Counted from the first letter of the stretch, positions 9,738-19,302 are shown. The stretch is DNA of 63,156 nt from Bacteroidota bacterium (GCA_022573715.1 JACZTL010000019.1:1-63156); one strand, 5' to 3'. Notes: a model not told the origin generated them from the letters alone. Numbers and translations are program-made.

Positions 9738-10285
9738 AAATATTCCTTTATTTTTTTTTGATATTATTGTTAAGTTCTTCAGGTTGTAACAAACCAAAAG
9801 TAAAACCATTAGTTGATCCTTCTTTGGATGCAAAAAATTTACCAAGTCAAGAAAGCTGGGATACAAAGATTATTTTTAGCGATTCCGGTATTACAAAAGC
9901 AATTCTTTACGCCGGACATTTAAGGGTCTTTGAAAAAGAACAGGAAACTTTGCTGGATGAGAATATCAAAATCTATTTCTACAATTCTGATTTCAAAATA
10001 ACCAGTGTGATTACTGCGAAAAGAGGAAAAGTAAACGATATCACTAAAGACCTTTATGCAATGGATAGCGTTGTGGCTGTAAGCGATAGCGGAACTGTTG
10101 TTACCACTGAAGAATTAATTTTCAGAGACCGGGATAAAAAAATCGTGTCAGATAAATTTGTAACTATCGTTTCTCCCACCGAAATAATTAAAGGTTACGG
10201 TTTTGAATCTGACCTGTACCTAATGAACTATGTTGTGTATAAAGTTACTTATATTACCAAATCAGATTCAAATCAGCATAAATGA
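9734..10285 (+). CDS. lptC: LPS export protein LptC-like lipoprotein
   Basis: This 183-residue protein begins with a lipoprotein-type signal (MKIFLYFFLILLLSSSGC, lipobox SSGC with Cys18). The rest is beta-rich, with the LptC/OstA-like pattern of repeated strands (VITAKRGKVNDITKDLYAMD, GTVVTTEELIFRDRDKKIVS). LptC is the bitopic or periplasmic member of the LPS transport bridge, passing LPS from the LptBFG extractor to LptA. The ATGA overlaps with kdsD before it and lptA after it support the operon. Assignment rests on domain pattern plus context, because LptC sequences are weakly conserved. A lipoprotein anchor instead of a TM helix is common in this lineage. Confidence 0.85.
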   Translation: MKIFLYFFLILLLSSSGCNKPKVKPLVDPSLDAKNLPSQESWDTKIIFSDSGITKAILYAGHLRVFEKEQETLLDENIKIYFYNSDFKITSVITAKRGKVNDITKDLYAMDSVVAVSDSGTVVTTEELIFRDRDKKIVSDKFVTIVSPTEIIKGYGFESDLYLMNYVVYKVTYITKSDSNQHK

Positions 10286-11688
10286 ATAAAATATCATTAA
10301 TGAAAATTCTTCTTCTTTTTCTTCTTCTACCCGTTTTATTAAATGCACAAACAAATGACAACACAATCCAGGTAACAGGCGACAGCCTGGTAGGGAGAAA
10401 TATTAACGGTAAGATCATTCGCGAAATATATAATCATGTTGTAATTACACAAGGCAATGTGGTGATAACGTGCGACAAAGCCGTGCAGTATATATCAGAT
10501 AATAATGTTGAGCTGATAGGAAATGTAATTATTAAGCAGAACAGCATTACTATTGAAACTTCAAGAGGATTTTATTTCGGAGACGATAAAAAAACTTCCA
10601 CGGATAAACCTTTGAAACTTACTGATGGTGAAATGACTTTGTCTGCAAATACAGGCCAATATTCTTTTGATAAACACAATGCTTTTTTCAAATATAATGT
10701 TAAACTTACAGATTCTTCCACTTCTTTAACTTCCGACAGTCTTTTGTATTATAAAGACGATCAAAGAATGATTGCAATGGGAAACGTTAAAATAGTTGAT
10801 TCAACAAATACTATATATTGTGACAGCCTAAATTATTTTAGAGAAAGTAAAAATGCTATTGCCGATTCGAATGTAAAATTAAAAAGTAAGACAGATAATA
10901 CAATTGTTTTCGGAGGACATTTGGAAAATTATCCAAGTCGGAATTACACAGTTGTATCAGTCAACCCTCTATTGATGCAGATAGATACAACCATGCAAAA
11001 ATCAAATGGAAATAAACTTGAGAAAATAAAAATTGATACTTTGCTAATAAGCGCGAAATATTTGGAAGCTTACAGAGATTCACTCGATATGTATAAGGTT
11101 AGAGATTCCGTAAAAATATTACGAGGTAACTTTGCCTCTGTTAACGATAAAACATTATATTACAGAAAAGATAAAACACTTATTATAACTTTAAATAAAA
11201 AGACGAATCAACAACCTTTTTTGTGGTATGAAAATACTCAAATTACAGGTGACAGCATTAACATAAAGATAAAGGATAATAAAATCGATCTTATGTTTGC
11301 AAATAAAAATGTTTTTGTAATATCACAAAATGAAAATAATAAAAATAGATTCGACCAAACAAGCGGGGACAGTTTGTATTCATATTTTGAGGGCGGAAAA
11401 CTTATTAAAACAAATATATACGGGAAAGTACTCAGCATTCATTATCAGTATGATAACGACAAAAAAAACGGGCTGTCAAAATCTTCTTCAAAATTAATGA
11501 CAATTTATTTTAATGATAATAAGGTAAAAGAAATTAGACTATACGGAACACCTAATACCGAATACCACCCGGAGAGATTAGTGGAAGGAAAAGAGGATGA
11601 TTTTGTGCTGCCAAAATATGTTCCTTTTAAAAATAAACCTATCAAATCTGATTTGCTTAAAAATATAAATTTAATTAATATTAATTAA
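10282..11688 (+). CDS. lptA: OstA/LptA-like LPS transport protein, long form
   Basis: The 468-residue protein carries a signal peptide (about residues 1-22, ending LLNA) and repeated beta-jellyroll OstA/LptA strands with the typical D-x-(I/L)-x-C-D-x-(A/L)-x-Y pattern: [23 protein letters not shown] and [15 protein letters not shown]. coli LptA has only about 185 residues; the long, multi-repeat OstA-like version is usual in Bacteroidota-type genomes. It would form the periplasmic LPS bridge. Its ATG overlaps the lptC stop as ATGA, and the lptB start follows after 5 bases. Confidence 0.85.
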   Translation: MNKISLMKILLLFLLLPVLLNAQTNDNTIQVTGDSLVGRNINGKIIREIYNHVVITQGNVVITCDKAVQYISDNNVELIGNVIIKQNSITIETSRGFYFGDDKKTSTDKPLKLTDGEMTLSANTGQYSFDKHNAFFKYNVKLTDSSTSLTSDSLLYYKDDQRMIAMGNVKIVDSTNTIYCDSLNYFRESKNAIADSNVKLKSKTDNTIVFGGHLENYPSRNYTVVSVNPLLMQIDTTMQKSNGNKLEKIKIDTLLISAKYLEAYRDSLDMYKVRDSVKILRGNFASVNDKTLYYRKDKTLIITLNKKTNQQPFLWYENTQITGDSINIKIKDNKIDLMFANKNVFVISQNENNKNRFDQTSGDSLYSYFEGGKLIKTNIYGKVLSIHYQYDNDKKNGLSKSSSKLMTIYFNDNKVKEIRLYGTPNTEYHPERLVEGKEDDFVLPKYVPFKNKPIKSDLLKNINLININ

Positions 11689-11693
11689 AAAAT

Positions 11694-12428
11694 ATGCCTG
11701 AAACTTTAAGAAGTGAAAAACTGGTAAAAATTTATAAGAAGCGCCGTGTTGTAGACGGTGCATCTTTAAAAGTTTCCCAAGGTGAAATTGTCGGTCTGTT
11801 AGGACCCAACGGTGCCGGTAAAACCACAACTTTTTATATGATTACGGGAATGATTAGACCGGAGAGCGGCAAAATATTTTTAAATGATGAAGATATAACA
11901 AAAGTACCCATGTACAAAAGAGCACGAATGGGAATCGGTTATCTTCCACAGGAGGCATCTGTTTTCAGAAAACTTACTGTTGAAGAAAATATTTTAGCCG
12001 TTTTAGAGATGACCGGACATAAAAAAAATGAAAGGAAAGAAAAATGCGAAAGACTTCTAGAAGAATTAGGAATTACCTACATACGTAAAAATATTGGTTA
12101 TCAATTAAGCGGCGGTGAAAGAAGAAGGACTGAGATTGCACGCTCTCTGGCAACCGATCCAAAATTTATGCTTTTGGATGAGCCTTTCGCAGGTATTGAT
12201 CCGATTGCCTTAGAAGATATTATGAATATAGTTGCAAAATTAAAAGAAAAGGGAATTGGTATTTTAATAACGGATCACAATGTGCACGAAACATTAAGTA
12301 TAGTTGATAGCGCATATATATTAATTAATGGGAAAATCTTTAAGCATGGAAATGCCAAAGAGCTTGCCGAAGACGAAGAAATCAGGCAGTTATATTTGGG
12401 AGAGAAATTTAAATTGGATAGATACTAA
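11694..12428 (+). CDS. lptB: LPS export ABC transporter ATP-binding protein
   Basis: This 244-residue ABC ATPase has Walker [18 protein letters not shown]-loop region [18 protein letters not shown], a signature-type [15 protein letters not shown] and Walker [14 protein letters not shown] followed by the H-loop ITDHNV. The [15 protein letters not shown] and GERRR(T/V)EIARSLA stretches are diagnostic for LptB. It powers extraction of LPS from the inner membrane with LptF and LptG, which are not in this window. It is the last gene of the kdsA-kdsD-lptCAB operon and meets the next gene tail to tail with a 2-base gap. Confidence 0.97.
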   Translation: MPETLRSEKLVKIYKKRRVVDGASLKVSQGEIVGLLGPNGAGKTTTFYMITGMIRPESGKIFLNDEDITKVPMYKRARMGIGYLPQEASVFRKLTVEENILAVLEMTGHKKNERKEKCERLLEELGITYIRKNIGYQLSGGERRRTEIARSLATDPKFMLLDEPFAGIDPIALEDIMNIVAKLKEKGIGILITDHNVHETLSIVDSAYILINGKIFKHGNAKELAEDEEIRQLYLGEKFKLDRY

Positions 12429-12430
12429 AA

Positions 12431-13933
12431 CTACTTTTGAATTTTTGAAATCTCGTATAATGTAAATATTCTTGTCCTTTCCAGCCAGTGATTATAATTA
12501 AAATTTTCAACCCATTTTGGTAAATTAGAATAAACCTTCTTGAATTCCACCGAACCCGTTTTATATTTATTATCAAGCAAAAAGGTATCTGTCATAAATA
12601 ATATCTTATCAAATTTATTTTCGGTTACAACATATTGAAGGCTGTCAGTATTTAATATGATCTTTGTCAGTAAATTTTTGCTTTTGTAAAAATTAGCCGG
12701 TTCGGGTGCTCTTAAATACGGGTCTTCGTTTGAAAAAATTAATTCTGTTTTAACATCTTTATAATTTTTATAGATGAATTGATAAAGAGAAACGTAATAA
12801 TCAGCAGGTCGGAAACATATATTAATTAAATAAATTGAATTGACTATTAGAAACAAATAAATAAACCATCTAAATTTTTTCCCCTGTAAATAGAGACCGA
12901 TTTTTTTAAACTTCTTTTTTTCTAATTCTTGTAGGGCCAAAACAATAAACAAAGGGATTATATTAATAAGCGGAAATAGAAATCTTAATTCCTTATGCCC
13001 GATTAAAAAATGAATCAGCAAAAACGGAATGAACATCCAGGTTAAAGAACTTTTAGGCTTATAAACAAACCAGAAAATCGGTAGAACAATTAGAAATAAA
13101 CTGAATGGGGGAACACCTTTTATAAATATTTCGGTTATATAAAAATGCCAGGTATGAACACCGAAATTTGAGACCCTTCCTTGCAGAATATTAAATTGGA
13201 AATAATTCCATGCAGAGAATGTCCAGCTTCCGTAAAACCATTTATCAATAAATACACCGATTAAGATTGCTGCTATTATTCCGGTTGTTAGAATAATTAA
13301 ATTCTTAAATTTCATTCTGTCAATAAATAGCAGCCATAAAATTAGACCGAAGACCAACAGTCCGACCTGATATCTGAAAATGAAAGCAAATCCGAAAATA
13401 ATACCGATGCTAATGAGATTAAAATTAGAAAGACCTTTGTGTTTAAAATAATAAAACAGAGCAAACCCGATAAAAAACAAAGAGCCCGACCATCCTTCGG
13501 AGGAAAATCTTACATGGGAATACACTGCGAACCAAAGAAAAAAAGATAAATATAAAAACCATTTTAACAGTGTCTTTGATTTAATTTCTTCTTTGAAAGC
13601 ATAAAGAAGCAGGCATACTGAAAGCAGTGATAGTAAAAAAGATAAAATTCTTAAAAATATAGCTTGAGTAAACGGGTCAGTAATACCGATTGATTGAGAA
13701 AATTTTATAATTAAAAATGCAATAGCAGGCTGTACAGCGGGTCTTAATTTTGCTTCAAATTCCCAAGGCAGATCACTCGGTTGGTTGTTACCCAATTTAT
13801 AATTTGCAAACTCAAGTATTTGATAATGCTCATCAAGGTGATGAAAACCCACACTGTTTATTGATGTGATTAAATGGAGAATGAAAGTTATCAGCAGAAG
13901 CCATTTGATATTTTTGAAATCTAGTATTTTCAT
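12431..13933 (-). CDS. GT-C fold mannosyltransferase-like membrane protein (GT22 type)
   Basis: The 500-residue integral membrane protein has about 10-11 hydrophobic segments. In the first luminal/periplasmic loop it has HHLDEHYQILEFA, corresponding to the HPDEhfQ motif of GT22 (PIG-B/ALG9-like) mannosyltransferases, followed by LRPAVQPAI, which also fits the family. GT22 members transfer mannose from a polyprenyl-phosphate donor. In bacteria the acceptor is usually unknown. It stands alone between lptB and an M15 peptidase. The C-terminal about 110 residues form a soluble domain. The family call is good; the substrate is not known. Confidence 0.8.
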   Translation of the reverse strand: MKILDFKNIKWLLLITFILHLITSINSVGFHHLDEHYQILEFANYKLGNNQPSDLPWEFEAKLRPAVQPAIAFLIIKFSQSIGITDPFTQAIFLRILSFLLSLLSVCLLLYAFKEEIKSKTLLKWFLYLSFFLWFAVYSHVRFSSEGWSGSLFFIGFALFYYFKHKGLSNFNLISIGIIFGFAFIFRYQVGLLVFGLILWLLFIDRMKFKNLIILTTGIIAAILIGVFIDKWFYGSWTFSAWNYFQFNILQGRVSNFGVHTWHFYITEIFIKGVPPFSLFLIVLPIFWFVYKPKSSLTWMFIPFLLIHFLIGHKELRFLFPLINIIPLFIVLALQELEKKKFKKIGLYLQGKKFRWFIYLFLIVNSIYLINICFRPADYYVSLYQFIYKNYKDVKTELIFSNEDPYLRAPEPANFYKSKNLLTKIILNTDSLQYVVTENKFDKILFMTDTFLLDNKYKTGSVEFKKVYSNLPKWVENFNYNHWLERTRIFTLYEISKIQK

Positions 13934-14109
13934 AAAAACTTAGTTGTTATTGTTCTCTTACTTCATTGAGTAGTATGGATGAATGGGTGCATGGTTGTAT
14001 GTAAATTATTTAACTCTTTTATATTTATAAATTTCCATTTCATTCATCAATACTTCGCCGAAGGCAGGCATACAACCATATGTCCATCAACAATGGTAGT
14101 CTGGCATTA

Positions 14110-14709
14110 CTACATTTTTTCAAAATGCTGATAATCCTTTGAATCTTTCCAATCTCCCCCCCAAGACCACCCCATTTTTTTGAACTCATTTACTAAGAAT
14201 AAGTCGGCAGTAATTGTTCCTTCTACTTTCGGATTATATTTTGCCGAATTCGGATAAACTTTATCATTAAAAACTTGGGGATTTAAAAAAGGGTTTATGT
14301 CAATCGCTTTTCCCGTTGAGTGATTAGAAAGCTTCTTTGTTCCTGCAATAAATCTGTAATTAAACGCTGATGTATTATTGTCAAGCATGCTTTTTTCATC
14401 GGACCAATTATAAAATACAATGGGAATAACTTTTGCAACTTTGAATCTCTTCTCTTCGATTAATTTGAAAATACTTTTGATATCTTCTTCTAAATTTTTA
14501 TTAATTACTATTTGACCCTGATGAAGTTTATCTTCAAAGGAATAATAACGTACTGTTAAAATTATTAAATTATTTTTAATGTCGTTCGGAAAGTCTAAAT
14601 TTGAAACGGCTTCTGTAAATGAATAGCTGCAATCAATTATTACATTATCATCCTGCAAATTTATGCTGTTTGTATTTAATAACATAATCAGTAAAAGCAG
14701 GTAAATCAT
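14110..14709 (-). CDS. M15-family D-alanyl-D-alanine carboxypeptidase-like peptidase
   Basis: This 199-residue protein has an N-terminal hydrophobic signal (MIYLLLLIMLLNTNSI). Its C-terminal half carries the M15/LAS zinc-peptidase motifs: SNHSTGKAIDINPF, with the His-x(6)-Asp pair, and the terminal WGGDWKDSKDYQHFE, with the third zinc ligand His. The spacing fits the M15C (Peptidase_M15_4) subgroup, also used by phage endolysins, but the signal peptide points to a cellular periplasmic enzyme trimming peptidoglycan peptides. It is monocistronic and divergent from the FKBP gene. Confidence 0.88.
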   Translation of the reverse strand: MIYLLLLIMLLNTNSINLQDDNVIIDCSYSFTEAVSNLDFPNDIKNNLIILTVRYYSFEDKLHQGQIVINKNLEEDIKSIFKLIEEKRFKVAKVIPIVFYNWSDEKSMLDNNTSAFNYRFIAGTKKLSNHSTGKAIDINPFLNPQVFNDKVYPNSAKYNPKVEGTITADLFLVNEFKKMGWSWGGDWKDSKDYQHFEKM

Positions 14710-14848
14710 TAAATATTGTGTCTAAATTATTAAGTAACACTAATTTATAATATGAAGATACAAATTGGTAACAAAAATATAAACTTTATTTATGAATTAT
14801 CGCAGTAAATAAATATATTTGAATCTATAAAAAATTAAAGGAAGAAAA

Positions 14849-15685
14849 ATTAAATTATTTGTTACGATATTATTTTTGTTTTTTACTTTTATTGGCTGCT
14901 CAAACAAGAACGATGTTGTAAAGAAAGAATCCGGTTTGATGTTTGTTGACGATACTGTCGGTACAGGCACCGTTGCAAAAAAAGGTGAATTTATATCTAT
15001 TCATTTCAGAGCCTGGATTATAAAAGATTCAACTGATCTTTTCTCTGATTGGTCTAAAGACACTACAAGGACAAAATCACGTTTGGGTGATTCATATTCT
15101 TTCAACAGACCAATTAAATATACTTTGGGACCTGAAGGCGGATTTGTTAAAGGATCAACCGAAGGAATTGAAGGAATGAAAGTAGGGGGAACTCGTACAA
15201 TAATTATCCCTTCAAAACTTGCTTACGGTGAAACAGGTTTTAGAACTATTCCACCTAATTCAGATATAAAATTGGTTGTCCGGTTATTAACTACACACGA
15301 AAAAGTAGAACCTTGGAAAGTCGATTCCACAAAATATAAAACTACAAAAAGCGGTTTGAAATACATAGTAATTGAAGAAGGTACGGGTCCTGTACCTGAC
15401 TCCGGGGATATTATTACTTTGAATTATTCGGGATTTTTAACTGACGGTAAAAAGTTTGACAGTTCAGTCGAAAGAGGCGAACCAATTTCTTATCCGTATA
15501 AAATTCAATCGATGGTTGCAGGATGGCAGGAAGCAACTGCAATGATGAACAAAGGTTCAAAATACAGATTGCTTATTCCACCTAAATTAGCTTATGGTGA
15601 AAGAGCAATGGGTAAAATTCCAGCTAATGCTACTTTGATGTTTGACGTTGAAATGGTGGATATAAAAAAACCGGAGAAGAAATAA
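14849..15685 (+). CDS. Two-domain FKBP-type peptidyl-prolyl isomerase lipoprotein, apparent ATT start
   Basis: Two tandem FKBP domains follow a lipoprotein signal: the first (about residues 30-140) includes GGTRTIIIPSKLAYGETG, the second (about 160-275) includes GTGPVPDSGDIITLNYSG and YRLLIPPKLAYGERAMG. They would catalyse Xaa-Pro isomerisation in the periplasm. Start choice: from the upstream stop at 14828 the frame has no ATG or GTG. TTG at 14876 would leave only 7 residues before the lipobox Cys, too short for an export signal. ATT at 14849, preceded by AAAGGAAG at 14837-14844, gives MKLFVTILFLFFTFIGC, a near-perfect type II signal peptide. I therefore extend to ATT; the alternative is a start at 14876. 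Confidence 0.85.
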   Translation: MKLFVTILFLFFTFIGCSNKNDVVKKESGLMFVDDTVGTGTVAKKGEFISIHFRAWIIKDSTDLFSDWSKDTTRTKSRLGDSYSFNRPIKYTLGPEGGFVKGSTEGIEGMKVGGTRTIIIPSKLAYGETGFRTIPPNSDIKLVVRLLTTHEKVEPWKVDSTKYKTTKSGLKYIVIEEGTGPVPDSGDIITLNYSGFLTDGKKFDSSVERGEPISYPYKIQSMVAGWQEATAMMNKGSKYRLLIPPKLAYGERAMGKIPANATLMFDVEMVDIKKPEKK

Positions 15686-15884
15686 AACCAATTTATTAGT
15701 CATTCTGATCCATGACTCTGTCGGGGGAAGAATCTCTAATGGGGAATCCCAAATTGCAAGCTCCAAATTACAAATAAATTTCAAACACAAAAATCTAAAA
15801 AATCCAAATACCAAATTAAAAATTATTGGCACTTAATAACTAAAAAATAATAATTGTTAATTGTACATTGTAATTTATTAAATG

Positions 15885-16757
15885 CTAATAGTAGCTTTTT
15901 ATCAAAGAGATTGATTGTAAGTAATAACTGCTTCCAAACAAATTTAAATGATTAAGTACGTGGTATAGTTTATAAATGTTTTCCCTAAAATTATATCCTT
16001 CTTTTAGCGGGTAAGTTTCGTTGTAGGAGGTGTAAAAACTTTCACTGAAACCACCGAATAATTTTGTCATTGCAAGGTCTGCTTCCCTGTGTCCGTAATA
16101 AACGGCTGGGTCAATCAGACAGACGTTTCCGTTTTCGTTAACCATATAATTCCCGCCCCAAAGATCGCCGTGCAGAATGGAAGGAGGTTCTTCGCTTCCA
16201 GATAAAATCTTTTCAATATTGTCTTCCAAAAACGAGATCCCTTTTCCAAGATCATCGGTAACATAACCGTTTTTCTCGGCCAATTTAAATTGGAAAAATA
16301 TTCTTTTGTTGAAGTAAAAAGAAGTCCAATTGTTTTTTTCATTTTCACCCGGAATGTTTATTTGTTTTGTCGAACCGATATAATTGTCCTCGTAAAATCC
16401 GAATGAGTCAGAACTGAACTTGTGCATTTGAGCAAAAGACCTTCCGAAGTCTTCGAAGAAATTTCTTTGTTTTACGCTTGCTTCCATATACTCTAACAGA
16501 ATAAATGAATCGTCAACAGCAATTACTTTGGGAATGTTAATTACGGATGACTTTAAAAGTTCTTTTAATCCGTTTGCTTCCTTCCTGAACATATCGGCAG
16601 GGTGTGAATGGTTTATTTTTAAGAAGAGATTTCTTTTGTCATCGAGTGTAATTTTGTATGCATTACTGATACACCCGCCGGATACGGAAGATGAAGAAAT
16701 GATTCTTGAGTTTGTAACTTGCTCTATTTTATTTGAAATGATTTTATTTATTGTCAT
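15885..16757 (-). CDS. Fructosamine/ketosamine kinase family protein
   Basis: This 290-residue protein has the FN3K/YniA architecture: N-terminal SVSGGCISNAYKITL with FLKIN lysine, catalytic loop HGDLWGGN near residue 196, metal site CLIDPAVYYGHREADLAMTKLFGG and the C-terminal YKLYHVLNHLNLFGSSY. FN3K-family enzymes phosphorylate sugar amines attached to proteins (fructosamines, ribulosamines), which makes the adducts labile and so repairs glycated proteins. Its start lies inside the end of the upstream low-MW phosphatase gene (14-base overlap). That pairing is known for bacterial ribulosamine kinases and supports a protein-deglycation role. Confidence 0.92.
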   Translation of the reverse strand: MTINKIISNKIEQVTNSRIISSSSVSGGCISNAYKITLDDKRNLFLKINHSHPADMFRKEANGLKELLKSSVINIPKVIAVDDSFILLEYMEASVKQRNFFEDFGRSFAQMHKFSSDSFGFYEDNYIGSTKQINIPGENEKNNWTSFYFNKRIFFQFKLAEKNGYVTDDLGKGISFLEDNIEKILSGSEEPPSILHGDLWGGNYMVNENGNVCLIDPAVYYGHREADLAMTKLFGGFSESFYTSYNETYPLKEGYNFRENIYKLYHVLNHLNLFGSSYYLQSISLIKSYY

Positions 16758-17226
16758 CGATTATTTTTTCCAATAAACCATTACATGCATCTTCTAAAAT
16801 ATTAAGTACTTTTTCAAATCCTTCTCTGCCTTCGTAATATGGGTCGGGTACTTCATCCGTTTTATTTGTTTTGCAGAATTTCATCATCTTGTGAATTTTA
16901 TTTGTGTAATTCCCTTCAGTATCCATCGAAGTAATATCCCGGTAATTTTCATCGTCCATTGTAATTATATAATCAAACTCTTTAAAATCTTTGCCGGGAT
17001 TAAATTTCCTTGCAATGCTTGTAATCTCGTATCCTCTTAAATTTGCGTGCTGTTTCATTCTCATATCGGCAGGCTCGCCCGTGTGGTAACCCATTACTCC
17101 GGATGAGTCAACTGAGATGTCCCATTCCATATCGCTGTCTAAAATCTTTTTTGTCATTATTGCTTCGGCTGCGGGTGATCTGCAGATATTGCCGAGACAG
17201 ACAAACAGTATTTTTGTGCTGTTCAT
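16744..17226 (-). CDS. Low molecular weight protein-tyrosine phosphatase family protein
   Basis: The 160-residue protein has the N-terminal P-loop VCLGNICRSPAAE (CX5R catalytic signature) and the late acidic loop VPDPYYEG containing the general-acid Asp. These are the two hallmarks of LMW-PTPs. The gene overlaps the fructosamine kinase gene by 14 bases in one operon. LMW-PTP relatives have been shown to act as protein-ribulosamine-5-phosphate phosphatases, so this enzyme may remove the 5-phosphate from glycated proteins before the kinase acts on C3. Tyrosine-phosphatase activity is the alternative. Confidence 0.93.
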   Translation of the reverse strand: MNSTKILFVCLGNICRSPAAEAIMTKKILDSDMEWDISVDSSGVMGYHTGEPADMRMKQHANLRGYEITSIARKFNPGKDFKEFDYIITMDDENYRDITSMDTEGNYTNKIHKMMKFCKTNKTDEVPDPYYEGREGFEKVLNILEDACNGLLEKIIDDNK

Positions 17227-17291
17227 ATTTTCAAGTTAGAATTTATAAATAATAATTAATTAAGATGTAAATGTAATTTAAATTGTTTTAA

Positions 17292-17327
17292 AGAAACCCA
17301 ATACGGTAATTGCAGAATTGGGTTTCT
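17292..17327 (-). terminator. Probable intrinsic terminator after yjbQ-like gene
   Basis: An 11-bp inverted repeat (AGAAACCCAAT / ATTGGGTTTCT) with a 14-base loop sits 13 bases beyond the minus-strand stop of the YjbQ gene. In the minus direction it is followed by a T-rich run. It separates that operon from the phosphatase/kinase pair. Confidence 0.65.
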
Positions 17328-17339
17328 GAAATTGAGAAG

Positions 17340-17765
17340 TTATTCTTTCCCCATTATTGTTACAACAATTGTTCTTTTTCTTGCCCTGTCTCTGTGTTCA
17401 TTTAGATAAATACCCTGCCAGGTTCCCAAATTCAATCTTCCATTTGTAATCGGTATTGTTAAACCGGCTCCGAGTAAAGAAGATTTTATGTGCGAGGGCA
17501 TATCGTCGTTGCCTTCGGATGTGTGCAAATAATACGGTTCTTCTTCGGGAACAAATTTATTAAAATAATTCTCCATATCAGTTCTAACGGTGGGGTCAAA
17601 ATTTTCGTTTAAAGTTAGAGATGCCGATGTATGTTTTATAAAGAAGTGAGCTATTCCAATTTTTATATTTTTAATCTCTGATAAAAAATTTAAAATCTCA
17701 TCGGTTACAAGATGAAATCCCCTCGATTTTCTATCGAGAATTATTTCTTTTTGGTACCACTCCAT
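17340..17765 (-). CDS. YjbQ/UPF0047 family protein (secondary thiamine-phosphate synthase type)
   Basis: The 141-residue protein matches the small YjbQ family across its length. Conserved features are FFIKHTSASLTLNE, the H...GNDDMPSHIKSSLLG segment with its conserved acid and histidine residues, and the terminal GTWQGIYLNEHR. Members form trimers, have weak thiamine-phosphate synthase activity and may act on other substrates in vivo. It directly follows the OB-fold membrane protein gene: its ATG is the codon after that gene's stop. Confidence 0.92.
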   Translation of the reverse strand: MEWYQKEIILDRKSRGFHLVTDEILNFLSEIKNIKIGIAHFFIKHTSASLTLNENFDPTVRTDMENYFNKFVPEEEPYYLHTSEGNDDMPSHIKSSLLGAGLTIPITNGRLNLGTWQGIYLNEHRDRARKRTIVVTIMGKE

Positions 17766-18179
17766 TTATTCTTTTGATATGCTTTCAACATCAATTTTAA
17801 TACCCCTAACATACGAGTAAGAAGTTGTTCCCAGGCAAATACCTTTGACGGAAACCATATCTGTCTCTCTCAATTTTTGAGCTTCATACTCATCAGTTTT
17901 ACTTTTAAAAAAACAAATTACAGGCAGTTCATCCATAGTGGTAGTTAGTTCCAATACTTGCCGTGTATTCATTATTTTGTATAATGCTTTTACTTCGCCG
18001 ATAATAATAATTTCTTTATTGAGATATTTATCGTTTGCGTTTTCAATATTGTATGTAAATTCAAAAGAAAGGTCTTCGGCTGTAATTGTAATAACATTAT
18101 ATTTGTTATAAATAAGATAGAATGCTGCAACTATTATAACAAAAATTATGAATTTCAGTAGAGGATGTTTCTTTTTCAT
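17766..18179 (-). CDS. Membrane-anchored OB-fold protein (tRNA_anti-like type)
   Basis: The 137-residue protein has a single N-terminal transmembrane helix (about residues 9-24, FIIFVIIVAAFYLIY). An extracytoplasmic OB-fold follows, of the tRNA_anti-like family seen in Bacteroidota (KYLNKEIIIIGEVKALY, ICFFKSKTDEYEA, DMVSVKGICLGTTSY). The function of this family is unknown; despite the name there is no sign of tRNA binding. It is co-transcribed with and abuts the YjbQ gene. Confidence 0.75.
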   Translation of the reverse strand: MKKKHPLLKFIIFVIIVAAFYLIYNKYNVITITAEDLSFEFTYNIENANDKYLNKEIIIIGEVKALYKIMNTRQVLELTTTMDELPVICFFKSKTDEYEAQKLRETDMVSVKGICLGTTSYSYVRGIKIDVESISKE

Positions 18180-18243
18180 ATAATCACCTACTTTTATTGA
18201 TTAAAATATAAAATTATCTTACGCCGAATTCAATCTTATATTT

Positions 18244-19302
18244 TTATTCTATCCAATCCGCAATAAAAATATTTGTATCGCCTCTTTTCTTATTAAACCT
18301 GTTGGAAGCGAAAACTAACTTTTTACCGTCCCGTGAAAATATAGGAAATCCGTCAAACTGGTTGAAAAAAGTGATTTGCTCAAGTCCCGTACCATCAACA
18401 TTAATTATATACAGGTCAAAATTTCTGCCGGTTTTGCTGTTAACATTTAAAGCGAATATAATTTTTTTTCCGTCTGAGAAGAAAAAAGGAGCAAAGCTTG
18501 CTTTACCAAAATGAGTAACTTGTTTAACGTTTTTACCGTCAGCATCCATAACGTAAATTTCTAATGCGGTAGGCCTTACTAACCCTTTTTTAACAAGATC
18601 ATCGTAGTCTTTTAACTCTTGTTCAGTTCTTGGTGAACTAGCTCTGAACACAATTTTTTTACCGTCTTGTGAGAAGAAAGGTCCTCCGTCATAACCTTTG
18701 TGGTAAGTCAATCTTGTCTGGTTAGTGCCGTCCAAATTCATAGTATAAATTTCCGGGTCACCGTCTCTTGTGGAAGTGAAAACAATTTTATCGCCAAGCG
18801 GTGAAAAAGTTGCCTCCGCATCATAACCTGGAGCTGTAGTTAATCTTTTTAAATTTGAACCGTCGGTATTTGCTTTAAAGATATCGAATGTATCGTAAAG
18901 CTTCCAAACATATCCTTGCGATCTGTCTGGCGGAGGCGGACAGCCGTCACCTGTCAAATGGGTGGAAGCATAAACTATTGTGGTGTCACCGGGAAAATAA
19001 TATGCACAGGTAGTTTTACCTTTGCCTGTAGAAACTAATGTTTTATTTGTTCCGTCTAAATTCATTGTAAAAATTTGATCGCATTTATATTTACCGTGAG
19101 AAGATTGGTAAATTAATTTCTTTTCGTCAAACGAAAAATATGCTTCTGCATTTTCTCCGTTTTTAGTTAACATCTTTATATTTTTTAAATGTTTTTCTTT
19201 AGGGAAGTGATATTTGTCTTTTTTGTTTTGTGAATGAAGAAATGAACTAAAAAATATTTGAATAACGAATATTAGGAATGCATATTTACAGAACAATTTC
19301 AT
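18244..19302 (-). CDS. Secreted PD40 (TolB-like) six-bladed beta-propeller protein
   Basis: This 352-residue protein has an N-terminal signal peptide (ending SSFLHSQ) followed by about six WD40-like PD40 repeats: GENAEAYFSFDEKKLIYQS, ATFSPLGDKIVFTSTRDGD, GFPIFSRDGKKLVFASNR. The repeats occupy the whole mature protein, and there is no OmpA or peptidase domain. Stand-alone exported propellers of this type are common in Ignavibacteria and relatives; they probably bind protein or peptidoglycan partners in the periplasm. It is monocistronic or weakly linked to the OB-fold gene (65-base gap). A cysteine-containing loop around CPPPPDRSQGYVW is conspicuous. Confidence 0.85.
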   Translation of the reverse strand: MKLFCKYAFLIFVIQIFFSSFLHSQNKKDKYHFPKEKHLKNIKMLTKNGENAEAYFSFDEKKLIYQSSHGKYKCDQIFTMNLDGTNKTLVSTGKGKTTCAYYFPGDTTIVYASTHLTGDGCPPPPDRSQGYVWKLYDTFDIFKANTDGSNLKRLTTAPGYDAEATFSPLGDKIVFTSTRDGDPEIYTMNLDGTNQTRLTYHKGYDGGPFFSQDGKKIVFRASSPRTEQELKDYDDLVKKGLVRPTALEIYVMDADGKNVKQVTHFGKASFAPFFFSDGKKIIFALNVNSKTGRNFDLYIINVDGTGLEQITFFNQFDGFPIFSRDGKKLVFASNRFNKKRGDTNIFIADWIE

